Assembly (NCBI GenBank): GCA_037893245.1
Contig: JBAIAA010001148.1
Location: 62,001 to 126,000 of the forward strand
DNA from: Crossaster papposus
Lineage: Eukaryota; Echinodermata; Asteroidea; Velatida; Solasteridae
Length of the DNA: 64,000 nucleotides
Direction: 5' to 3'
Shown: positions 55,000 to 64,000 of the stretch, piece after piece
Numbering within the stretch: the stretch's first letter is position 1
How the letters are laid out: each line of letters opens with the position of its first letter
Notes under the pieces: model-generated
The model's database searches: none
Told to the model about the DNA's origin: nothing
Seen by the model: the letters and a program-made list of their open reading frames with translations, nothing else
Program-made: the position numbers and the translations under genes

Positions 55000-57833
55000 C
55001 CTTGAAAAATGACAACAGAAATAATGTGCTCTTCGGTACACATATTTTATACATTTCAAAGTAATTATTTTTATATTATGCTTTGAAAACACAAGCAATG
55101 TACATACTGTACATGTACCTGTACCACAATGATTGATCATTGGAATCTACACGGATATACTGAGAGATATTAATGAGAGGGACTGATATTACCATCTTAG
55201 ACAAAATCTTAGCTAAATTGACAGTGGTACAAGAAACAAACATTAGGAGGCCACACAAACATGCAGGGTTGGGAGGAGGAACACAAGGGAGGGATTACAA
55301 ATAGGGGGGGGGGGGGGGGGGGGGGGACAAGTGCATGCACTTTGGTGCACTGTATGGTATGTGTGAAATTTAAGCTTATTGAACTTTAACCATTATCTCA
55401 TAACAAAATTCCCCAAAACAATTTGATATCGTTAAACAAATACAACTATCTTTGGTTACTTGAAAGTTAATAGTTACCCTAGCGAAGGCAGGACAGGTGA
55501 TCTTCGATTAGACTTGTGTCCAGTCTCCGATCAACCAGGATGGACTCTGTGCAAATTTTATTTCCCACACAAGGGTTTATACAAAACAGAGTAGGAGGGG
55601 TTCTAGAATGTATTGCTGTGCTGCCACATATGGTACGTATCGGTACATTGTATCTCTGGTGACATTGAGAAAGCGCTATCAGGAAAAAAAACTTTGCGCA
55701 ACACGCGCACGTACCGGTACACACTGTGTTGCTGCAGCTCTCTTATGAGTGGTTAGTTACATAGCACCACCTATTGTTCATGCACTTTACCGTAGGCAAT
55801 AAAAGTGGACATTTGTGTCGACCGTTGGCATACGTAGACAAGACAGAAATATGTTTACAGAGTTTATACTAGATGGCTGCGTATTATTTTTTTGTTGGGG
55901 GGGGGGGGGGGGTTTATAAGATCAAAAGCAGTCCCCATATCTACAATTATGTTTGCAAATGTTTATATTGTATTCCCTGCAAATTCTGGTTACTTCAGCC
56001 TTTTCCGGGCCCAGGCACTGTGAGCAAGTCTAATGAACCCTGTGTGTTTATGCAGGGATTGAAGTCGGAAGTCTACTGTATTCAAATGAAGTAATGTTTA
56101 ACCAGAGAGGTCAGAGGTGGCCCTGCCGGTGAACCTGTGGTGAACCCAAACTGAACCCAAACTTTTCAATCGCATTGATAGGCTTGTGTGAGTAATTGTT
56201 TTTGTATTGTGCTTCACTCCAGCCGTTTTGGGGTGGCCATGTTGACATACATGTACATGTATAAGATGTAGGAAATGAGATTTCTTGTTGGTTGTTGTAA
56301 ATTAATGTTGCAGTTAACCTGTGTGATACATTGTAAGGAAAAATTTGCACAGACCCATTGTGCTTATAAATGTTGTGGACATAATTACCTCTGCATTATG
56401 TATTACATTTACCCCTTCCTAGGATTTGTTTTAACTACCGGTATATTACATGATATACCGTATGTACATGTAGGTGTATAAATGTAGGCGTTATTGCAAT
56501 TATATTGCAGCACATATGATCAGGTCCAACTTGAGTGGATCACATTGGGTATTACTCACTTCCCATGCAGAGGATTGGGAATGACCTTCAAAATACACTA
56601 CCGGTAGCAGCTTGATTTAAAGCCGTAGCAACACTTTTGAACATAAAAAACAACAAAACTACTAAATTATTATTATAAAAATACCTTATAAGTTCAGGGT
56701 TCTAGCTACACTGTAGGACCTTTTTAGTGCCGGGTAAATTATCAGATTGTGAAGCGATGCGAGCGGAGCTCTCGCGCCTCACGGCCGGGGGTCCATTTCA
56801 TTTTTGCATGTTTCTGTGAAAGTCTAGAGCTACATGTAAGTTAATAAAATAAATTACTACTACATGAACATGATTAACGTGACTTTGTATCTCCTCTCTT
56901 TCTTTTGTGCCCATAATTTGATTAAAAAAAAAAAAAAAAAAAAATTAAAATTGTGCCGGGCGGCACAGCTAATTTTAACCGAAGAGCTGGGCGGAAATTT
57001 GCAGTACCGGGCGATATCGCCCGGCGCCGCCCACCGTGGCTAGAACCCTGTATAAGTTATATGACTGTATTGGAATTTTGTATCAATTTTGAATGATTGC
57101 TGGCTGTCAATCGTTGAAAAAACATTCAGACTATTTTCAAACACAGCCCCCAATTTATTTATTTATTAGTCTACATTATTTTGGCAATAATCTACAACCG
57201 TGAGGGATGCAAGCTGTGGTAACCTGTCTGGTTTCCCAACCTGATAATTCCTTGACTTCTATAAATTGCTTTGTTTCATCTGAAGAAAGCTGAGGAACCT
57301 GACTACAAGAAAAACTTGGTTTTTAACCAGCGACCGTTGTAAATTAATATACCGGGTAAATATACCAATTTGCTTTACAATGACGGCACACCAGGGGCCA
57401 TAATTTTACATGTGCTTTTAATTGACTGTCATTCACCAACAGTTCAGTAAGGTTTCATAATAATTTGGTAGTTTTGTTTTTTGGAAGTTTGCAAACGTTG
57501 TATAGTGTGTGTGTATAATGCATTTGTTTATCGTCTAAATCAAAGACACACTAGCTAGGTTTCTAATCCAGGACATCCTTCATTAGAAAACCATGTACAA
57601 ACTACAAAACAAAGGATAGATGTTGCCAAAACAAAGGAACAAAGGAACAAAGGAAATTGTTGAGAGGAACAAAGGAACTCCATAGTTTACACCATAAACA
57701 AACATGCAAATCACCTTGAACAAGTAACATTAGATTTAGTGTCAAATAACAAAGGATTTTCATTGTTAGGACCATGTTTCTTTTGTTAGATGCATAATGT
57801 CGTGTACATTAATGTACTGGTTTGAGTAGTACC
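55000..57833. other. Noncoding stretch, no gene seen
   Basis: Holds G tracts near 55303 and 55897, an A21-like run near 56925, and many TACATGTA and TACCGGTA words. A GC-rich patch at 56755-56790 and 56955-57045 (GGGCGGCAC, GCCGGGCG) may be a repeat remnant. No gene recognised. Confidence 0.45.
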
Positions 57834-57868
57834 ATACATGTACATGTACATGTACATGTACATGTACA
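57834..57868. repeat. (TACATG)n microsatellite
   Basis: Six perfect palindromic hexamer units, the local extreme of a TACATGTA word that is frequent across the window. Confidence 0.9.
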
Positions 57869-57901
57869 CGTTTGCAATGTACAGGTGTTAAAAAAAGCCT
57901 A

Positions 57902-58111
57902 ACGCTCGGTTCAGACAGGCGTTCCACAGTCGCGCAGAACCAAATTGTAATCAAGTCGCTCCTGAGTCGCTCCTGAGTCGCTCTAATTCCAGCAGTCGAT
58001 CGCGTTCGCCGTCTGGCGCGCCTTGTCGCCCAGGTTATTCGTTTCAGACGTCGGACTCAATTCACTCATTTGGTTCGGCGCGACTGTGGAACGCCTGTCT
58101 AAAACGAGCGT
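57902..58111. mobile_element. Foldback element M
   Basis: About 210 bp with arms ACGCTCGGTTCAGACAGGCG and CGCCTGTCTAAAACGAGCGT that continue inward through TTCCACAGTCGCGC and AACCAAAT for about 45 bp. The interior has three CTGAGTCGCTC tandem units. Confidence 0.8.
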
Positions 58112-58764
58112 AAAGCAGAAAATTAGAGCCTGTGTTATATCTCAATCATGTATTTGTATACACATGTGTATATCTTTTTGTCACCAAGTGCGCCAATGTA
58201 TCGCAACACGTGAAGTGGCAGTTTGTGCACACTGTGTGCTGTATTTGGCACAATTGACCACTACCGGTATTGCCCCTTTAACATCCACATTGAATATTGA
58301 TGATTATATCATGCCCTAACCAATTTGAATAGAATGGGAGTTTCCTAATCCTAAAAGCTAGTGAGTGTGAACCTTTTACTCTCTGCCCATGTATTGTACA
58401 TCATGTACAGCGCCCATAATGTGTTTGTCAATCCATGTAACATGGTTGCATGCATGATGATTCGGCCTAAGGTACCTCCAGACAAATTGCAATATCATCG
58501 GCATCAATGGCTGAAAACATTGGCCCCAGGCTGTCCATACAATGTATGTCCATGCATGCAGCTACATGTAGTGATGGAATTAAACATGGAACATGTGAAG
58601 ATTAAAGGGCTCTAGTTTTCACACTGTCCAAAATCTCATGGTCTTTCTTCTTCAGTAGTTTGAAATCATTGCCTTGTACTTTGTAACTAGTCATGATAGA
58701 GTACTGGTACATGTACTTTATGTAATACACGTGTACTCATAGCAAAAGTCATTGTGGACATTAA

Positions 58765-59172
58765 CCCTAACCACTCTGAGTCCATCAAAATCCATTTCCT
58801 GTTTTGGAGGATTTTAGCGGATTCAGGATACCTCCATATTGAACCAACTGGAGGAGTGTGATGGATTGAGGATTTTAAGCCTAGCGTTACTGCAGGAGTG
58901 TGATGGATTCAGGATACAGACATTCAGGTGATGGACTGTGATGGACTCTATGGAGAAACGCACTGCAATTTTTTGTATGCCACCTAGGTATCCTGAATCC
59001 GTCACAGTCCATCAAACTTTTGCTGGTGGAGAATGATGGACTCAGGATCTCTCCAGAATGTATACTGGTGGAGTCTGATGGACTCAGGACACCAGCAGTT
59101 TTTGCAAACCAAAATTGGTGGACTGTGGCGGATTCAGGATACTTTCTAGTAAAAGGGGTGAGGGAGTTAGGG
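58765..59172. mobile_element. Family B element, intact copy
   Basis: TTAA 58761-58764 and 59173-59176; left CCCTAACCACTCTGAGTCC, right GAGGGAGTTAGGG. The interior alternates GTGATGGACTC, GGATTCAGGATAC and one inverted stretch (GTATCCTGAATCCGTCACAG) near 58988, so the single strand can fold. Confidence 0.87.
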
Positions 59173-59229
59173 TTAAGGAATCTTTTTCGCACTTCGAAGA
59201 AGCCTGTCGAATTATATACACTTGTCCAG

Positions 59230-59480
59230 GCCCCACACTTAAAATCAACTAAATTAAGGTTTAGAGGCAGAGTTGAATCGATCAGAGTCTCTGCAAGTCC
59301 TTTTACAGTCCAGTCAAAAGTCCTTTCATAAAGCCAGTACAAGTAAATGGTTGAACAATGACAACTGTTCATTTGATTAGCTATACATGTACTGTACAAT
59401 GTAAATGTACATGTACATGTACTAGTGACTTCACTTGAGACTGAAGGACTTGTGAAGGACTTGCAGAGACTCGAAAACAA
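59230..59480. repeat. Dispersed repeat J, copy 3, interrupted by TACATG words
   Basis: CCTTTCATAAAGCCAGTA, CAAGTAAATGG, GTTCATTTGATTAGCTA, then a TACATGTACTG patch, then CTAGTGACTTCACTTGAGAC. Confidence 0.6.
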
Positions 59481-59588
59481 CTATGTAAGGAGAAAATATC
59501 AAAAATCTACGGCTCACCCATGTACATGTACTGTACATTGTACATATTCGTGAATGGCATGCCTTGCTAATTAAATAACCATGTTTGA

Positions 59589-59946
59589 AGGTAGGACACA
59601 CTATTTACTACCGAATTATTAACAAATATCTTACTCATTTGAAAGTAAATAATGATTCTAGGCATCAAGCAAAATTATTGCGCTAGATATCCTGTAATTA
59701 AATTAATATAATTAAAAAAAAAAATTGATATGCCGGACGGCGATCGCAAAACAACAAAAATAAGATAAGAATAACTGCTCGACGCCTGTTGAAAACAAAC
59801 GCTGGTTTTCGTGAATTTCTCTGCATCCATGATTGTAAAACTTCGGACACGTCAGTTAAACGATATTTACTATAAAATACAACCCTACAAATCTACCCAT
59901 TCATGATAATTCAAGCAATTACATGTACCAATGGTGTATCCTACCT
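59589..59946 (-). mobile_element. Family A element, copy 5
   Basis: TTGA (mutated TTAA) 59585-59588 at the left, TTAA 59947-59950 at the right; ends AGGTAGGACACACTATTT and CCAATGGTGTATCCTACCT. CATGTA has been inserted inside the right arm (near 59929). Opposite orientation to copy 2. Confidence 0.82.
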
Positions 59947-60773
59947 TTAATTGCACCGGGCCTAGTTTCATTGCTTTGCTAATCACAGAATGTTGTGCTT
60001 ACATGTACGATCATCATTTTGCACAAACAGTGCCCGCAGAAAAATTCTGCTTTAATAGTGTAAGTGTAAGCAAGGACACTAGGAACGGGCATGATGTGAT
60101 TTTGCATTCAAAGCAGACACAATGAGAAGGATGTGATTTCAACAAAAGATTTCCGAAATCGAAATCCCATACAAATGCCTCAAATTCACATCTTCTTCTA
60201 AATGTCCTTGGTGGGTTACACTGTATGTATGTAAGTTGTTACATGTAAAATCCAAATTCACATCCAGTGGATATGAATTAAAATTTTATGTAGATGAGAC
60301 TTATAAATTATGTAGGTGAGACAATTTATGTAAATTACAACATCATGTACATGTACAGCTGTACATGTATTTGCGTTTTTGTATCACTGTGGAGACATGG
60401 CTTTGTTCTCCAATATACCCTATATTATACCCATACCCAAACACTAACCCTAACCCACATTCTAACCCTAGTTTTTGAGTAATTTAAGTACAGGTACAAT
60501 CCAAAAATCTAATTTGTGAAATTCCTAATGGAGACCTATTCATCTAGATAGAAATTATTCTTTGGAGACCTTTTCACTCCCATTGTCCCCATTGTGTTCA
60601 AGTCTCCGGAGGGTACCGTATCGCACCACGTACATATGTGTACATGTACATAAACCATAGTGTGAACATGGAAAGGACCAATCTGTATCAAAGATTTAGT
60701 GGTTAGAGCATAATGGATTATAAGTTGATTCAGACAGCTTCACTTCTTTTTATATTAATAATACCACAATTAA

Positions 60774-60960
60774 AGGTACATGTAGTATACACCATTTGCT
60801 TTTGCTGTGATGGATTAGGGGGTTCGTATTATAAGTTAATATTGTGACGCTGACCTAATTGTTTTAGTTTTGTGTTTATACATGTAGATGCTGGAAAACC
60901 AACTAATGTAATACTGTTTTTGTAGTCTTACTTCAGACAAAACTGAATTTATAAACATCC
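60774..60960. repeat. Degenerate family A left half
   Basis: TTAA 60770-60773 + AGGTA, then a CATGTAG insertion, TATACACCATTTGC, GGATTAGGGGGTTCGTATTA and GTTTATACATGTAGATG. No right end found. Confidence 0.45.
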
Positions 60961-61524
60961 GGGAAAATTTTCAGGTTAGAAAAGCAGACTACATTGTAAG
61001 TAGTTGGCTAGCACCCATTCATGGATGTGTAACCGTATTTCAAATAAAATTGGGGGACTCGGTGTTTGAAAATAGTCAGGTTTTTCTATCGATTGCCGGC
61101 CGGCAATTGTTGGAAATTGGTACAAAATTCTACTTTTCTTGAAAACCACAGCTTGCCAACTGCTGTGATTTCACGGGATGCTTGAGACTGTTATTAGAGT
61201 CAAAAATAATATTTCATAATATTTCATTATTTTTTAATTTTTTGCATTTTTTGCATTTTTCGGATGAAAATGTGATGTTGGGCTCAGCTTTTGCATTAAA
61301 TTAGACGAGCGTTCATGGCATTGCATTTCAGGGCACATTACCGGTACATGAACGGCTGATTGCACGTGTTTGGAATATTTGTATTTGTTTAGTGTTTGGG
61401 ATATCAGGTGATTTTAACTGGTCACTTGATTTAGTGTGGCTATTCACTATGTTTAGTGACATGAAGTTGATCAGTTACATGTGATGAGTCAGTCAATCAA
61501 AGAGTGAGTCATGAAATGAAGACT

Positions 61525-61930
61525 GGGCTTGCTCCTGGGACTGGGCTTTAGTGTGTATTAATGTTTGCTCCTGGGACTGGGCTGGCTCCCTGGGACTGGG
61601 CTAGCTCCCTGGGACTGGGCTAGCTCCCTGGGACTGGGCTAGCTCCCTGGGACTGGGCTAGCTCCCTGGGACTGGGCTAGCTCCCTGGGACTGGGCTGGC
61701 CCCTGGGACTGGGCTGGCCCCTGGCACTGGGCTGGCCCCTGGCACTGGGCTGGCCCCTGGCACTGGGCTGGCTCCTTGGACTGGGCTGGCTCCTGGGACT
61801 GGGCTGGCTCCCTGGGACTGGGCTGGCTCCCTGGGACTGGGCTTGCCCCTGGGACTGGGCTGGCTCCTGGGACTGGGCTGGTTCTTAGGACTGGGCTAGC
61901 CCCTGGGACTGGGCTGGCTCCTGCTACTGC
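61525..61930. repeat. GC-rich minisatellite GACTGGGCTGGCTCCCTGG
   Basis: About 19-20 copies of an 18-20 bp unit. Blocks of variants (GGCTAGCTCCCTGGGACT, GGCTGGCCCCTGGCACT) are grouped, showing local homogenisation. A repetitive open frame here is an artefact. Confidence 0.9.
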
Positions 61931-62072
61931 GACCAGAAAACAAAATATGATGCAAGATTGTGGAGTCTAAGACACCTCATTTGTTTTAACCCTTTAAAAC
62001 ATTTTGCGAAATCGGGCAATCTTTATGCAGCTGTCGTTGGGAATCGTGAACCTACATTTTGTACATACCTTC

Positions 62073-62135
62073 GTCAAGCCTTCACTCTTATTCACTTTTT
62101 GTCTTGAACTACCAAGGTCAAGATTCACCGCTCAT
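62073..62135. repeat. Single-arm copy of the 12817-12960 repeat
   Basis: CAAGCCTTCACTCTTATTCAC, TGTCTTGAACTACCAAGGTC (both here with small changes) and AAGATTCACC match the left arm at 12817; no inverted partner follows. The remainder of 62140-63520 shows no gene. Confidence 0.65.
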
Positions 62136-63524
62136 TCATCTTTTCTCCAATAAAATCAATCTCAATCCTGCAGGTGCATGTACATTATGTATGTATTCAA
62201 CATGGTGTCATCGTCGTCTGGTTGGGAAATATGTGACCGGCTCCACAAAAAAAGTATTGTGTCGCGCTGTGCATTATTAATGACCTGTTCAACGTTGAGA
62301 GGGGGAACAGTTAATCCAAAATTGATTTTCATTTTTTGTTATGAATGACATCTTTATTACTTAAAGTATCAGGTTTCATTCGCAGAAATGTTGATTTTGA
62401 TTAATAAAGTGGGAAATAAAACCATTTTGTGTGCATCTTTCTGTTGTTATACAACAGAGTCAGCTATTTCAAAGCCTGTTTTCTCAGTTGTTTATTTTTA
62501 ACTCCAAGGAAATAATCATAATGCAAACATATCATATCTCCAGAACAGGAGGGGCTTTGGAGCTCTACATGTATTACCAGTGGGTCATTCCATGAAGTTG
62601 GATAACAAAGTGTGACAAAGAAGCTGAAATTTCAAAATCATTTATTTATTAAATGCTTCTCAAATTTGGATAGACTATTAACCATATTTCACTGAACTAA
62701 TAATATTTTTCAAATAACCCTGACATGCGAAGAAATATACGGCCTCGTTTATCATGCATCATGTGGCAGGTTGTGGATGTAACCTCCGGAAACCATACCG
62801 AGTTTAGGTGACAGTTCCTCTAGGTAAAGAAAAATTTTCAAAATACATTTGTTACATTCTGAATGTTTGCAAGTATCCTTACAAAAAGAATTTAAAAAGA
62901 AAGAAATTTTCTGCTACAACTGACTTTAAGGTGAGTGTCTTAAGGTATTCGGTAAATTCCATTATTTAAACTATACTTATCATCATTTGTAATTCATATT
63001 CAACTTGAAGAAATATATATTTATGCAAGTTATTATGTTTTTTGTTTGCATTTGTACTCCCCCTATTTCAGTCTTCAACAAAATTTGCCAGAAGAATTGC
63101 ATTAATTAATCTTGAGGTTATTAAATAACTCCCTTCAATGGGTTGTGGATGTAACTGGAAACCATTTCCTGTTATATCCACATCTTAACCAGTGGGAAAA
63201 AGAGGAATCGTCCCAAAAAAGGAAGCGAGCGAGGGCACTCATGTTTTGTTTTTTATTTTGCCTAGGCCTAATTGTTTGTAAAGCTGGATATTTACCAGTT
63301 AAACCGCCTTTTGTAGTAGGCATACTATTGGGACTGTCATTTTGTCAAACTCCAACATGTCCACCACGCAGTAGCAAAAAAACCGACCCAACCATTTTAA
63401 AACAAAAACAGATTCGACCATTAAGACATCCACAAAATTACTAAATACGCCGCCTGCGATACAAGTAGAGGTCGATGACTAAAACTGAGGTTTTAAAATG
63501 TACTTATCATATGAATACAAAGTG

Positions 63525-63838
63525 AATTTTCCCGTTTATTGGCGATATTTCGTCGCGAATTCCACGCGGGTGCCATTTTGAACGGCTATGTGTAGTGCTG
63601 AAATTGACTTGTGGATATGGCTATGCGTAGTAATGACAGGCAAATCGAAATAGCTGTATAATAATTACAGGCGCCTCCACCAATCACATGCGACTTTGAT
63701 TTGGTAGAGGCGCCTGTGATTGGCCTGTATATGCTACGCATAGCCTTATCCACAAGTCAATTGCAGCGCTGCAAATAGCCGTTCAAAATGGTGCCCGCGT
63801 GGTTCTTGTCAGAATATTTGCCGATAAACGGAAAATTT
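63525..63838. mobile_element. Foldback element G
   Basis: About 314 bp with arms of about 130-150 bp at roughly 85% complementarity: CCACGCGGGTGCCATTTTGA / TCAAAATGGTGCCCGCGTGG, TTGACTTGTGGATATGGC / GCCTTATCCACAAGTCAA. The centre has a second pair AGGCGCCTCCACCAATCAC / GTAGAGGCGCCTGTGATTGG. Confidence 0.8.
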
Positions 63839-64000
63839 CCTTTTTCATCCAGATCATTAGTAAACATTAGTACCTCAATCTTAGTCATCGGTCTCTACCG
63901 GTACTTGTGTCTCCGGTGGCGCATTTAGTAGTTCTGTGGCCGTTTTGATGGTCAAATCTGTTTTCGTTGTCAAGTGATTGGATTCGTCATGTTCGTCATC

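Noticed and set aside
63112-63444. 110-codon plus-strand frame with a hydrophobic stretch (LMFCFLFCLGLIVC)
   Set aside because: No recognised family, no splice context, and a phrase at its start (GTTGTGGATGTAAC) recurs at 62769, suggesting repeat sequence. Left out for lack of support.

Overview
This is animal nuclear DNA: AT-rich, gene-poor, full of GT-AG introns, with single-copy genes that read as clear orthologues of vertebrate proteins but embedded in dense, unfamiliar short repeats. Intron style, SINE types and the very frequent words TACATGTA and TACCGGTA fit a marine invertebrate deuterostome (echinoderm, hemichordate or amphioxus). The species cannot be fixed from the sequence alone.

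Gene layout. (1) 2056-7095 (+): 3' part of a SAFB/SLTM-like scaffold attachment factor (RRM, Lys/Glu repeats, Arg/Glu coiled coil, Gln/Ala repeat, Gly-rich tail); its 5' SAP exons are not seen. (2) 13084-13821 (-) COX7C and 14123-16965 (+) HYPK form a head-to-head pair sharing a promoter of about 300 bp. (3) 19085-20134 (-): an ISG20L2/AEN-type DEDDh exonuclease in one exon. (4) 21855-26310 (+): HDHD2, six exons, 259 codons, all splice phases consistent. (5) 27370-43385 (-): DCST2, fifteen coding exons, 908 codons, all phases consistent. (6) 52428-52682 (+): one exon resembling the N-terminus of ceramide synthase 1; no further exons were found. Beyond 53 kb no protein gene is recognised.

Between and inside these genes is the most unusual feature: a community of mobile elements, most of them flanked by TTAA. 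Family B has telomere-like ends (TTAA + CCCTAAC...GTTAGGG + TTAA) and an interior of short, G-rich, drifting word repeats. Family C is a 234-bp element with perfect-length copies. Families A and H begin AGG and share terminal design. Two paralogous empty sites inside the window support TTAA duplication directly. A decayed piggyBac transposase (442 to about 1660, minus strand), with part of its coding region tandemly triplicated, is a possible relative of the TTAA-using machinery. Other elements include a 568-bp hAT-like element with an 8-bp duplication, a 3192-bp element with 31-bp inverted ends and an 8-bp duplication that falls exactly on a candidate start codon, several foldback elements (five in HDHD2 intron 1, one a perfect 103-bp palindrome), tRNA-derived SINEs, and GC-rich minisatellites.

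The genes are ordinary housekeeping or germline genes with unrelated roles (RNA/chromatin scaffold, respiratory chain, NatA/ribosome-associated chaperone, nuclease, phosphatase-like, gamete fusion). Nothing suggests co-regulation except the COX7C-HYPK pair.
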